From: Chryseobacterium indologenes
GTDB taxonomy: Bacteria > Bacteroidota > Bacteroidia > Flavobacteriales > Weeksellaceae
Assembly (NCBI GenBank): GCA_016025055.1
Contig: CP065590.1
Coordinates: 744,001 to 808,000 of the forward strand
Direction: 5' to 3'
DNA: 64,000 nucleotides
Below are positions 20,638-29,236 of the stretch, piece after piece. Made by a program: the position numbers and the translations under genes. The number at the start of each line of letters is the position of its first letter. The first letter of the stretch is position 1. Below the pieces are notes generated by a model. It was not told where the DNA came from and did no database searches. It saw only the letters and a list, made by a program, of their open reading frames with translations.

Positions 20638-22074
20638 TCATAAATTAAGCGACCATACCGAATAACTATTCGGAGGGCACTGGATTTTCACCCACTTATC
20701 TCCTTGCGTCGTCGGATACCAGCCTGAATTTCCTGTAAAATCTTTGATCTGCTGACTGCTCCAGTTTGTCTCGATCCATCGTTCCTGCCAGCTGGAAGAG
20801 GTATTAATATAGACAACGAGTCCCGGATTTCCGTTGTACCCGTTACGTCTCGCAATATATTCATCATTATCGGTATATAAAATAGAAGTAGTTCCTGTCG
20901 CTTTGTTATTATGGATCCAGATCAGATTATTCATTCTTTCTTTGTTCAGCCACTCTTCATAATCTCTGTAAAAAATAGTAGGATAACCTTCATGGGTTAA
21001 GATGTAGGCATATGCCGGCATTTTATTGTTGATGATATCGGTATCATGATTGGCCACAAAAGTAACGGCCTTGTAGGGATTTCTTTTCCACATCATATCA
21101 TCATTCAAAACATTTAAATTACCATTATCAAAGGCTTCATCCATCTTATAATAGGCAGCAAAATCAAAAACGGAGCTGTTGGCATTATTGGCCCACGATT
21201 CCAGAGTATTGACATTGGAATCCCATAGTTCCCCAACGGAAAAGCCTCCTACTTTAGAATTCCATGTACTGACTACCCATGGTCCGAATCCTTTAACGTA
21301 ATCGAATCTCCATCCATCAAATTTCATTATATTTTTATAATATTTTGCTACAGAATCATCCCTGCCCCACAACCAATCCTGTACATGCGGGTTGGCATGG
21401 CACAAATCGGGAAATCCTCCGAATGAACCTTCATCGTTGTTTCCGTATGCATTTTTATAAAAGTCGTTATAATTTCTTTGAAATTTTCCCGAGGCCACTC
21501 CCGAGAAGTCTGTCCACGTATTGGTTCCCGTAAAAGGATTGGCTTCAGATTGCCCGCCACTATTATGATTGATGACGATATCAGCATATACCTGCATATT
21601 TTCAGCATGGGCTTTTGTAATTAAAGCTTCCAGCTCTGTTCTTGATCCGAAACGGGTTTCTACAGTTCCGTTTTGATTAAAATTTCCAAAATCATAATAA
21701 TCTGTAGGGTCGTATCCCATGGACAAGGGACCATTCTGAGCCTTTGAAGCCGGCGGCAGCCATACGGCACCGATACCCGCAGTAGACCATGCTGTCAGTT
21801 TATCTTTAACGATGTTCCACCAATTTCCTCCCTCGGGAACATCCCAGTAAAATCCCTGCATCAAAACGCCGCCACCCGGGCCTGCTACAAATTTTCCCTG
21901 AGCTCCTGAGCCTTTTCCGGTATCAAATGGTCTTCCGTCATGACTGGTAACATTGACTATTTTGTCATGAACTTCCTGCTGTTGGGAAGACTTATTAATA
22001 ATCTCATCATTATTCTGACAGGAAACAACGAGCCCTAAAGCCAGTATTGAAGGCAGAAAATATGTTTTTTTCAT
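20638..22074 (-). CDS. Alpha-amylase, GH13 family, lipoprotein
   Basis: A 478-aa secreted alpha-amylase hydrolysing alpha-1,4-glucans. The N-terminus MKKTYFLPSILALGLVVSCQ is a lipoprotein signal with Cys at residue 19, so it is probably attached to the outer membrane. The four GH13 regions are visible in order: DIVINH (region I), GWRFDYVKGF (nucleophile Asp), GELWD (acid/base Glu) and FVANHDTD (transition-state Asp). A C-terminal beta-sandwich (YIARRNGYNGNPGLVVYIN to SVWSLNL) completes the standard fold. No starch-binding module or SusCD genes lie nearby. It is transcribed alone. Confidence 0.92.
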   Translation of the reverse strand: MKKTYFLPSILALGLVVSCQNNDEIINKSSQQQEVHDKIVNVTSHDGRPFDTGKGSGAQGKFVAGPGGGVLMQGFYWDVPEGGNWWNIVKDKLTAWSTAGIGAVWLPPASKAQNGPLSMGYDPTDYYDFGNFNQNGTVETRFGSRTELEALITKAHAENMQVYADIVINHNSGGQSEANPFTGTNTWTDFSGVASGKFQRNYNDFYKNAYGNNDEGSFGGFPDLCHANPHVQDWLWGRDDSVAKYYKNIMKFDGWRFDYVKGFGPWVVSTWNSKVGGFSVGELWDSNVNTLESWANNANSSVFDFAAYYKMDEAFDNGNLNVLNDDMMWKRNPYKAVTFVANHDTDIINNKMPAYAYILTHEGYPTIFYRDYEEWLNKERMNNLIWIHNNKATGTTSILYTDNDEYIARRNGYNGNPGLVVYINTSSSWQERWIETNWSSQQIKDFTGNSGWYPTTQGDKWVKIQCPPNSYSVWSLNL

Positions 22075-22248
22075 TGTACTATTTAATTATCATTTTATTA
22101 AGTAAGTTACGATTTAATTGAAAACAAATTCCATTTAAAGTGAAATATGATAATTTTCATCAGAAAATCATATTAAAACAACGATCAGTATTTTCATTAA
22201 AAAATCATAAATTTTCAAGATTCTCGAAACAATTTTTCTTTTAATGCA

Positions 22249-22256
22249 TATATTTG
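22249..22256 (+). promoter_or_regulatory. -7 box very close to the DUF4290 start codon
   Basis: TATATTTG fits the Bacteroidota -7 consensus TAnnTTTG. The ATG follows after only 6 nt (22263), so transcription would begin at or beside the start codon. This supports the ATG start over the upstream TTG at 22254 and suggests a leaderless mRNA. Confidence 0.55.
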
Positions 22257-22262
22257 CATTCT

Positions 22263-22925
22263 ATGGAATACAACACCCAAAAAACTCAGCTTCACATGCC
22301 GGAATATGGCAGAATTATACAACAGTTGGTTGAGCGCTGTAAAGAACTTCCTACCAAAGAGGAAAGGAATGAAATGGCTATGGCAATCATCGATTTTATG
22401 GGTCAGAGAAACCCGCAACTTCGTGATGAAGAAAATTATAAACATAAACTTTGGGATCATCTTTTTATTCTGTCAGACTATGATTTGGACGTAGACTCTC
22501 CTTATCCGTTTCCAACGATGGAGCAGCTGGCAGAAAAACCTAAAAGAATGGAATACCCAAAACTTCAAGGTGATTTTAAATTTTACGGAAAAAGTATTCT
22601 TCAATTAATAGAAAAAGCAATTGAACTGGAGACGGGCGATGAAAAAGAAGCCCTTATCGAAGTCATTGCCAATAATATGAAGAAATCATATAATGTATAT
22701 AATAAAGAGCACGTAACGGATGATGTTATTTTTCGCCATCTAAAGGAATTGTCTGAAAACAGACTCGATCTTACCGGAATTGATTCTCTTGAAAAAAGTA
22801 AGATCTATTATACCAACAATAACAACCGGAATAATAACAATAACAACAACCGGAACAATAACAATAATAACAAAAATCAACCTAACAAGAAAAGGCATAA
22901 CAATAATCATAAAAACAGAAAATAA
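22263..22925 (+). CDS. DUF4290 family protein with Asn-rich tail
   Basis: A 220-aa cytoplasmic protein. The first 175 residues are DUF4290 (MEYNTQKTQLHMPEYGR, YKHKLWDHLFILSDYDLDVD), a Bacteroidota-restricted family of unknown function typically placed before murA. The last 40 residues are almost only Asn, Lys and Arg, a low-complexity basic tail that could bind RNA or DNA. The stop overlaps the murA start (TAATG), which implies translational coupling. The ATG at 22263 is chosen over a TTG three codons upstream because of the promoter position. Confidence 0.88.
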   Translation: MEYNTQKTQLHMPEYGRIIQQLVERCKELPTKEERNEMAMAIIDFMGQRNPQLRDEENYKHKLWDHLFILSDYDLDVDSPYPFPTMEQLAEKPKRMEYPKLQGDFKFYGKSILQLIEKAIELETGDEKEALIEVIANNMKKSYNVYNKEHVTDDVIFRHLKELSENRLDLTGIDSLEKSKIYYTNNNNRNNNNNNNRNNNNNNKNQPNKKRHNNNHKNRK

Positions 22926-24232
22926 TGAGTGGAACATTTCAGATAAGAGGAGGAAAAAGACTGCAGGGTGAAATAACTCCACAAGGGGCCAAAAATGAGG
23001 CCCTACAGATTTTGTGTGCAGTTTTACTAACTGACGAAGAGGTAAGAATTAAAAATATTCCTGACATCCATGACGTTAACAGGTTGATTGAAATTCTTGG
23101 AGATTTCGGAGTAAAAGTAACTAAAAACGGACACGGAGATTATACCTTCAAAGCCGATCAGGTAAATTTTGATTATATAAAATCCAACGAATTCAAAAAA
23201 GACGGAGCCAAATTACGTGGGTCTATCATGCTGATGGGGCCAATGCTGGCACGTTACGGAGAAGCTTATATGCCAACACCGGGAGGTGATAAGATCGGAA
23301 GAAGAAGATTAGACACCCACTTCCAGGGACTGGTGGAGCTTGGTGCTGAATTCAACTATGATGAAGAAGAGTATTTCTATTCTTTAAAAGCAAAAGAACT
23401 TAGAGGAAAATTCATTTTGCTGGAAGAAGCTTCTGTAACCGGAACCGCAAACATTGTCATGGCGGCTGCCCTGGCAAAAGGAAAAACAAGAATCTACAAC
23501 GCTGCCTGTGAACCTTATCTTCAGCAATTGTGTAAAATGCTGAACAGAATGGGTGCCAACATCTCAGGAATCGGTTCCAACCTTCTTACCATTGAAGGAG
23601 TAGAATATTTGAGGGGTACAGAGCATACCATGCTTCCGGATATGGTAGAAATCGGATCCTGGATTGGTCTTGCGGCCATGACAAAGTCTGAAATTACCAT
23701 TAAAAATGTAAACTGGAACCAGTTAGGAGTTATTCCGAATACATTCAGGAAATTAGGAATTCAACTTGAGCAAAGCGGTGATGATATTTACATCCCTGCT
23801 CAGGAACATTATAAAATTCAGAAATTTATTGACGGATCGATTCTGACTATTTCTGATGCCCCATGGCCGGGATTCACTCCGGATTTATTATCCATTATCC
23901 TTGTTGTGGCTACTCAGGCGAAAGGTAGTATTTTGGTTCACCAGAAAATGTTTGAATCCAGATTATTTTTCGTTGATAAATTGATCGATATGGGTGCCCA
24001 GATTATTTTATGTGATCCGCACAGGGCTACTGTAATCGGTTTAAATCAGGAAGCTCCGTTGAGAGGGACCACCATGGTTTCCCCGGATATCAGAGCCGGA
24101 AACGCCCTTCTGATTGCAGCTCTTTCTGCAGAAGGAAAATCCATTATCCACAATATCGAGCAGATTGACAGAGGATATGAAAATATCGATGGAAGATTAA
24201 AAGCAATCGGAGCCGATATCGAAAGAATCTAG
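22925..24232 (+). CDS. murA: UDP-N-acetylglucosamine 1-carboxyvinyltransferase MurA
   Basis: Catalyses the first committed step of peptidoglycan synthesis, transferring enolpyruvate from PEP to UDP-GlcNAc in the cytoplasm. The 435-aa EPSP-synthase fold is complete, from GGKRLQGEITPQGAKNEAL (Lys and Asn of the active site) to GYENIDGRLKAIGADIERI. The active-site loop reads PGGDKIGRRR: the usual Cys (Cys115 in E. coli) is replaced by Asp122, codon 23288-23290. In other bacteria this substitution gives active MurA insensitive to fosfomycin. The gene overlaps the DUF4290 stop by one base pair and ends in a hairpin terminator. Confidence 0.97.
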   Translation: MSGTFQIRGGKRLQGEITPQGAKNEALQILCAVLLTDEEVRIKNIPDIHDVNRLIEILGDFGVKVTKNGHGDYTFKADQVNFDYIKSNEFKKDGAKLRGSIMLMGPMLARYGEAYMPTPGGDKIGRRRLDTHFQGLVELGAEFNYDEEEYFYSLKAKELRGKFILLEEASVTGTANIVMAAALAKGKTRIYNAACEPYLQQLCKMLNRMGANISGIGSNLLTIEGVEYLRGTEHTMLPDMVEIGSWIGLAAMTKSEITIKNVNWNQLGVIPNTFRKLGIQLEQSGDDIYIPAQEHYKIQKFIDGSILTISDAPWPGFTPDLLSIILVVATQAKGSILVHQKMFESRLFFVDKLIDMGAQIILCDPHRATVIGLNQEAPLRGTTMVSPDIRAGNALLIAALSAEGKSIIHNIEQIDRGYENIDGRLKAIGADIERI

Positions 24233-24254
24233 AAATTTATTTTTATTACTATAG

Positions 24255-24285
24255 AGCGTTCAGAGTGATCTGAGCGCTTTTTTAT
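24255..24285 (+). terminator. murA terminator
   Basis: AGCGTTCAGA pairs with TCTGAGCGCT (one G-T pair) around a 4-nt loop, then T7. Confidence 0.8.
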
Positions 24286-24382
24286 GAGTACGTCCATTAA
24301 AAAAGTAAATCTGATTATATGGTATGGGCATGGAAGCTTTCGTGTAGGAATTCATTTTTTATCGCTTTGTAAACCACCCCGT

Positions 24383-24423
24383 CAAAAATTCTTTGAATTT
24401 TTGCCACCCCTCCAGAGGAGGGG
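24383..24423. repeat. Intergenic double-hairpin element
   Basis: Two adjacent perfect palindromes: CAAAAATTC-TTT-GAATTTTTG (24383-24403) and CCCCTCC-AGA-GGAGGGG (24407-24423). The second is unusually GC-rich for this DNA. It lies in the 377-bp gap between murA and the NIL gene and looks like a dispersed intergenic palindromic (REP-like) element; copies elsewhere cannot be seen in this window. Confidence 0.5.
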
Positions 24424-24557
24424 AATTTTAGTTACATCAATTAGATTTGTACAGGATTAAGGATTTAGTGAAGATCTATTTTTGTATCTGTTCTTTTTTC
24501 CACCTTGCAATATTTGTGTAATTCTCGGGAGTATACAACCATTCTTACTATAAAATA

Positions 24558-24584
24558 AAAGTGCCCGGCAATACCGGGCACTTT
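24558..24584 (-). terminator. Terminator of the NIL-domain gene
   Basis: AAAGTGCCCGG pairs with CCGGGCACTTT; on the minus strand it is followed by TTTTATTTTA. It lies 26 bp past the stop codon. Confidence 0.8.
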
Positions 24585-24609
24585 CGTAATTAAAACTATA
24601 TGAATCTCC

Positions 24610-24945
24610 TTATAAGTACGTTCTGCAGGTATATTCCACTGTTGTACTCAAAAGTTTATTTTTATTCAGATAAAAATCAAGTTGCTGATAATCTTCTGAA
24701 CTGACTTTAATGTATAATTGAACGGTTCCAAAGCTATACCCGTTTACATATTCAACGTTAGCAGATAAGACTCTGTGACAAATCCCGAATTGATTGTAGA
24801 TAGCATGCATTAAATGTTCAAATTTCATTTTGCCATTCAACTCTATTTCCAGGATCAATTCTTTTTTGGGCAGGTTAATTTTATTTTGCAAAACCTGCGG
24901 GCTAGGATTAGTTGTAATCATTGCTAAACATTTTGGGTTAAACAT
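24610..24945 (-). CDS. Standalone NIL-domain protein
   Basis: A 111-aa protein consisting almost only of a NIL-type ferredoxin-like domain (about residues 25-108: LILEIELNGKMKFEHLMHAI, FGICHRVLSANVEYVNG, FGTVQLYIKVSSED). NIL domains usually sit at the C-terminus of the methionine ABC transporter ATPase MetN, where they bind methionine for allosteric control. Here it is free-standing, with no ABC genes beside it. A role in sulphur amino-acid sensing is inferred. Expression is driven by a well-formed promoter overlapped by a 17-bp-arm palindrome (24992-25032), so the gene is clearly regulated. A start at Met9 is also possible. Confidence 0.7.
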   Translation of the reverse strand: MFNPKCLAMITTNPSPQVLQNKINLPKKELILEIELNGKMKFEHLMHAIYNQFGICHRVLSANVEYVNGYSFGTVQLYIKVSSEDYQQLDFYLNKNKLLSTTVEYTCRTYL

Positions 24946-24981
24946 ATTCAGATCATATTGCTTTCTGCGTTAAATCTGTCA

Positions 24982-25032
24982 CAAAAATATAAAAAAATAT
25001 TAGTCTACCAAATTAGTAGACTAATATTTTTT
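24982..25032 (-). promoter_or_regulatory. Consensus promoter with overlapping palindromic operator
   Basis: Read on the minus strand, TTTG (25009-25012) and TATTTTTG (24982-24989) are separated by exactly 19 bp, the Bacteroidota consensus spacing. The inverted repeat AAAAAATATTAGTCTAC / GTAGACTAATATTTTTT (24992-25008 and 25016-25032, 7-nt centre) covers the -33 element and most of the spacer. Any protein bound there should block polymerase. This geometry argues for an operator rather than a terminator; the upstream gene has its own terminator at 25046-25070. Confidence 0.75.
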
Positions 25033-25045
25033 AAATTTTAACAAA

Positions 25046-25070
25046 AAAAGAAGCCTTTTGAGCTTCTTTT
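25046..25070 (-). terminator. Terminator of the YiiX-like gene
   Basis: AAAAGAAGC pairs with GCTTCTTTT around a 7-nt loop; a T7 run follows on the minus strand. It starts 5 bp from the stop codon. Confidence 0.75.
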
Positions 25071-25074
25071 GTCC

Positions 25075-25743
25075 TTAGAGTTCTGTAATTCTTTCCAGTT
25101 TATCCGAACCTGCCAACCCGTTGGGATTGCAACCCGGCTCTCCTTCAGGAACTTTCAAATTCCTGTTTTTATAAAATTCTTCCCAGAATGTATTGGTTTT
25201 ACCGGTTTTGGGGTCGATAAAAGTCATCGGTTCAAGTTTAAAAATATGGTCTTCCCTGAAAACTCTTTCCACAAAATCTGAACAGTAGTAAGAATTTTCA
25301 TCAAGGATATAAGTAAAGTTATAAGGTTTACCCAACATTGAGTTTGCCTTTTCAATAGCAACCGGAATCGCCTTTTGATATTCAGGTTTCAGACGATAAA
25401 CGACTACCCGTTGCCCCTCACTCCTGCGATCTTTCATAAATGCTTCAAAAGCCTGTTTCTGGGAACCACCTTTGGGCGCTGCATGCAATACGAATCCTTT
25501 ACTTCCGTCTTTCTCTAGCATACCGATGTGATCAAAAGAGGCCTTCTTTTCTTTTTGGGTGACATTATTGATGGCTCCCGACAATCCTGTCTCTTTTGCC
25601 GTTACAAAAAGCAAATCACCGTTTTTAAGCTGTGATATCGGAGAGGTTTTACATCCTGTCAACAGCAGAATCATAAAGAATAAAACTCCGCAAATGGTTG
25701 CTTTTTTAATCTTTTTATAAGAAGATATTTTAATTTCTGACAT
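25075..25743 (-). CDS. YiiX-like permuted NlpC/P60 cysteine hydrolase lipoprotein
   Basis: A 222-aa lipoprotein: basic N-terminus, hydrophobic segment, lipobox LLLTGC (Cys at about residue 31). The mature domain is the permuted papain-like YiiX/YebB fold: GDLLFVTAKETGLSGAI near the start, catalytic His in SFDHIGM, and catalytic Cys in NSYYCSDFVERVF near the C-terminal side. These enzymes are thought to cleave amide or ester bonds in cell-envelope substrates; the substrate here is unknown. It is monocistronic with its own terminator. Confidence 0.8.
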   Translation of the reverse strand: MSEIKISSYKKIKKATICGVLFFMILLLTGCKTSPISQLKNGDLLFVTAKETGLSGAINNVTQKEKKASFDHIGMLEKDGSKGFVLHAAPKGGSQKQAFEAFMKDRRSEGQRVVVYRLKPEYQKAIPVAIEKANSMLGKPYNFTYILDENSYYCSDFVERVFREDHIFKLEPMTFIDPKTGKTNTFWEEFYKNRNLKVPEGEPGCNPNGLAGSDKLERITEL

Positions 25744-25785
25744 TCAAATCGTATTTCGTGATCAAAATTACAAAATAGAATTCAT

Positions 25786-25793
25786 TACATTTG
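25786..25793 (+). promoter_or_regulatory. -7 box of the two-component operon
   Basis: TACATTTG matches TAnnTTTG, 49 bp upstream of the ATG at 25843. It argues for this start rather than the GTG at 25795, which would lie at the transcription start. Confidence 0.5.
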
Positions 25794-25842
25794 TGTGAAG
25801 TATTCACCAGGCCTCATATTATCCAAATATTCCAACATTCTT

Positions 25843-26553
25843 ATGCCACATATTTTATTAGTTGAAGACGATGACAGACTTTCAAAACTGATTACAAAAG
25901 GTCTTCAGGAAGCTGAATTTGAAGTAAGTATGGCTTACGATGGAAATACGGGGCTGAAGCTTGCCTTGCAGACCAATTTTGATCTTGTGGTAACTGATAT
26001 TGTTCTTCCGCACAAAAGCGGTATTGAGTTTTGTCATGAAATAAAAGCACTGAAACCCAACCTTCCGGTAATTATGCTGACCGCACTAGGAACAACCGAT
26101 GATAAACTTGAAGGATTTGATGCCGGAGCTGACGATTACATGACCAAGCCTTTTGAAATGAGGGAGCTGATTGCGAGAATTAAGGTCCTTTTAAAACGGT
26201 TTTCCCAGCAGAAACAGCAACAGGTTTTTGTTCTAAAGTATGAAGGAATTGAAATGAATCTGGAACAAAAAACAGTCAGCAGAAATCATATACCGATCAA
26301 ATTAACGCCAAAAGAATTTAATTTACTTAAGTTCATGATGGAAAATTCGGAGCGTGTTCTTTCCCGTAGTGAAATTGCTGAAAAAGTATGGGAAACCCAC
26401 TTTGATACGGGAACTAACTTTATTGATGTTTACATTAATTATCTCAGAAAAAAGATTGATAAAGATTTTGATGTCAAACTAATCCATACCAAGGCAGGGA
26501 TGGGCTTTATCCTGAAAAAAGACTACGAAACCGGCACTACCCAGATGAACTAA
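25843..26553 (+). CDS. OmpR/PhoB-family response regulator
   Basis: A 236-aa DNA-binding response regulator. The receiver domain (about 1-120) has the acidic pocket LLVEDDD, the phospho-acceptor Asp52 in VVTDIVLPHKSG, and Lys in DYMTKPFEMREL. The C-terminal winged helix (about 135-230: IKLTPKEFNLLKFMM, LSRSEIAEKVW, NFIDVYINYLRKKI) is the OmpR type, which binds tandem direct repeats about 11 bp apart. The ATG at 25843 opens MPHILLVED, the normal start. It is followed 10 bp later by its histidine kinase. It is the best local candidate to bind the 11-bp arrays before mgtC and the efflux operon. Confidence 0.93.
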   Translation: MPHILLVEDDDRLSKLITKGLQEAEFEVSMAYDGNTGLKLALQTNFDLVVTDIVLPHKSGIEFCHEIKALKPNLPVIMLTALGTTDDKLEGFDAGADDYMTKPFEMRELIARIKVLLKRFSQQKQQQVFVLKYEGIEMNLEQKTVSRNHIPIKLTPKEFNLLKFMMENSERVLSRSEIAEKVWETHFDTGTNFIDVYINYLRKKIDKDFDVKLIHTKAGMGFILKKDYETGTTQMN

Positions 26554-26563
26554 AACCAGAAAG

Positions 26564-27924
26564 ATGAAAATAAGAACCAGGCTTACACTGCTTTTTACTT
26601 TAATCACGGCAATGCTGCTAAGTATTTACAGCATTTCGATTTATTATTCATCCAAAGAAGCCAGAGAAAAATCTTTTTACGGCGAGCTGCAAAACGAAGC
26701 GATTGCCAAAGCCGATTTGTTTTTCCAGAGTTCACTTCCGGAACAGGAAATGCATCAACTTTATAAAAATAACAACAGAACCCTCAATGAAGTTCAGGTC
26801 GCCATTTATGACAACAATAAAGAACTTATATATCACGACGATGCCAAAGTAGATTATGTGAAAGAAACTCCGGCGATGCTCTCGGAAATATTCCTGAAAA
26901 AGAAAATCAGCTTCTTTCTGGATGATTTACAGGTGATCGGAATGGTTTACCAGTACAACGGAAAATCTTATGCCGTAACAGCTGCTGCTTACGACAAATA
27001 TGGATATGAATTTCTCACCCACTTACTGACCATCAGCATTATTGCTTTTATCAGCATTTTAATCCTGATTTACCTTGCCGGAATACTGCTTTCAAAAAAA
27101 GCATTAAGTCCGCTCAGTGACATGGTCAGTCAGATTAAAAAAATTACTGCAGGAAGATTACAGCTAAGACTCCAGACTACTGCTGAAAAAAAAGATGAAC
27201 TGAATGAGTTGGCTCAAAATTTCAACGGCATGCTCGAACGTCTTGAAAATTCTTTTGATGCTCAAAAATATTTCGTTTCCAACATTTCTCATGAGCTCAG
27301 AACGCCTCTGTCAGCAATTATTACCGAGCTCGAACTGGCTTCTGAAAAAGATCAAACCAAAGAAGAATACCAACAAACGATTCGGTATGCCTTGGGTGAT
27401 GCCCGTAACATGGTGAAGCTCTCCAACAGTCTGATGGACCTTGCCAAAGCCAGCTATGATCCCAACGAAATCAGTTTTTCTGAAGTACGTCTGGATGAAG
27501 TTCTTCTGGAATCCTATTCTAAAACTATCAAAGAAAATGAGGGTTACCGGGCATTATTGAATATTGCTGACACAGTTGAAGAACAGCAGCTGGTTATTCT
27601 GGGAAATGAATATCTTCTCCGGGTTGCCTTTAATAACCTCATCGATAATGCATGTAAATATTCGCCGGAACATTTGTGTTCTATTGAAGTGAATGCAACA
27701 GAAGGTACTCTTCAAATCCGTTTTATCAATACAGGAATTGTTATTTCTCCCAAAGATTTAGAACATATTTTTGAACCTTTTTACAGAAGTGAAAATGCAA
27801 AAAAGAAAAGGGTCATGGTATCGGGCTTTTCCTGACGGAAAAAATCATTCATCTTCACAATGCAGTTATTACGGTAACATCGGATAATAAGGCTACTATT
27901 TTTACCGTAATTTTCACCATCTGA
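26564..27924 (+). CDS. Sensor histidine kinase (frameshifted near C-terminus)
   Basis: A membrane kinase paired with the preceding regulator. It has an N-terminal TM (about 8-28), a periplasmic sensor (about 30-160), a second TM (about 162-188), HAMP (about 190-240), HisKA with SNISHELRTPLSA (phospho-His), and HATPase with NLIDNACKYSP (N box). As written the frame ends at 27835 (KKRVMVSGFS) just after IFEPFYRSENAK. One extra base in the A4G3 run (27806-27812) restores GHGIGLFLTEKIIHLHN (G2 box) and a natural end at 27924. About 453 aa when corrected. Probably a sequencing indel. Together the pair may sense metal or divalent-cation stress, judging by neighbouring genes. Confidence 0.88.
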
Positions 27925-27982
27925 TTTCTATATTTAACGACAAAAATCTCACTTAAAGATATTTATTCATTAATGATATTTT

Positions 27983-28831
27983 TTAATGGCTGTTGGCTCT
28001 CTTACTAAAAACAGTCGTTCCTATACTTGCTGCAATTACACAGATAATGGAAATCCACTGCAGGAAACTCAGGTCTTCTGCAAGGAATATCAATCCTGAA
28101 AGCGCTGCAAATGCAGGTTCAAGGCTCATCAGAATGCTGAATGTTTTTGCCGGCAATCTTTTCAATGCCATAATTTCCAGCGAGAATGGCAATGCACTTG
28201 ATAAAATAGCCACGCCTAATCCTTTCATAAAAATAACAGGTGTAAGATTGAAAACGGCTCCATCCCATATCGTAAAGGGAATAATAACCAGGCTGGCGAA
28301 TATCATTCCGGTAGTGACCGCGTCTTTCCCATCCATAATTTTGGCTACTTTTCCGCCCATAACAATATAGACCGCCCAAAACATCCCGGCAAGAAATGCC
28401 AGTCCGAGGCCGATTAAATCCACATGATCACTCTTCCAGGGAACAATCAGTAATATTCCGACACAGGCAAGCAATGCCCAGACCACATCCAACAGTTTAC
28501 GCGAAAGTGCCAGTGCAAGAAACAAAGGTCCTGCAAACTCCACGGTAACCGCCAGTCCCAACGGAATTCTTTGAATGGCCATATAAAAAATAAGATTCAT
28601 TGCTGCCAGACCTATTCCGTACAAGGCACAATATTTCCATTTTTGGGCAGTAAACTGTAAAAATTTCGGACGGTTAATCAACGTTAGCAAAACAGCGGAT
28701 AACACAATCCTCAAGGTAACCGTTCCGATAGGTCCTATCAAAGGAAAAAGCTGCTTCGCAATGGAAGCCCCTCCCTGGACACAAATAATGGCCAAAAGCG
28801 TTGCGGGTATCGCTATATTTGAATTCTTCAT
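27983..28831 (-). CDS. EamA-family exporter, RhtA-like
   Basis: A 282-aa inner-membrane protein with about ten transmembrane helices and two EamA repeats (about 5-135 and 150-278). The sequence (VQGGASIAKQLFPLIGPIGT, RIVLSAVLL, EFAGPLFLALALSRK) is that of the RhtA threonine/homoserine exporter branch of the drug/metabolite transporter superfamily. The substrate is not certain. It converges with the kinase gene, is transcribed alone, and has no obvious link to the metal genes around it. Confidence 0.85.
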   Translation of the reverse strand: MKNSNIAIPATLLAIICVQGGASIAKQLFPLIGPIGTVTLRIVLSAVLLTLINRPKFLQFTAQKWKYCALYGIGLAAMNLIFYMAIQRIPLGLAVTVEFAGPLFLALALSRKLLDVVWALLACVGILLIVPWKSDHVDLIGLGLAFLAGMFWAVYIVMGGKVAKIMDGKDAVTTGMIFASLVIIPFTIWDGAVFNLTPVIFMKGLGVAILSSALPFSLEIMALKRLPAKTFSILMSLEPAFAALSGLIFLAEDLSFLQWISIICVIAASIGTTVFSKRANSH

Positions 28832-29204
28832 TTCTAAAATCTCATCTTAATATAACCCATCTTTGGAAAAGAATTTTCCGGACCTGAGTAATTTTTCCGC
28901 TATAAATCACAATTGAAGTTTATAGTCTACACTAGTTTGCCACAAATGTATTGAAATTTTGTTTTTTATCATGGATACAGATCTCAACTTATTAGCACGT
29001 CTTACTTTCAAGGTTATTCTACAAAAACCGATATTCCGTTAATCTCTGTACCCCAAATTTAATCAGGATACCTTGGTTTTAAATCACGATAGGTTTGTAT
29101 AAAAACGCACCAATAATTTCACCTATCTTCTCTGATATAGACGCAATCAGAATTAAAATTTTATGATTTATCTAGTAAGAAGGTTTCGTTATACAATGGC
29201 AAGT

Positions 29205-29226
29205 GATAGTATCATGTGATACTATC
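29205..29226. promoter_or_regulatory. 10-bp-arm palindrome upstream of the mgtC array
   Basis: GATAGTATCA-TG-TGATACTATC: perfect 10-bp arms with a 2-nt centre. It ends 10 bp before the first TTTCTAA repeat of the mgtC promoter, and is absent from the otherwise matching efflux promoter. It may be a site for a second regulator. It lies in the 589-bp gap between the rhtA-like gene and mgtC, which otherwise holds only the array and the mgtC leader. Confidence 0.55.
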
Positions 29227-29236
29227 AAATATATAC

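Noticed and set aside
22800..22920. Asn-rich AAC/AAT repeats as a microsatellite or a spurious frame
   Set aside because: The frame is continuous with DUF4290 and ends precisely at the murA start, so it is a real low-complexity tail.
24992..25032. Reading the palindrome as the terminator of the YiiX-like gene
   Set aside because: That gene has its own hairpin with T7 at 25046-25070, while the palindrome overlaps an exact TTTG-N19-TATTTTTG promoter for the NIL gene; operator is the better fit.
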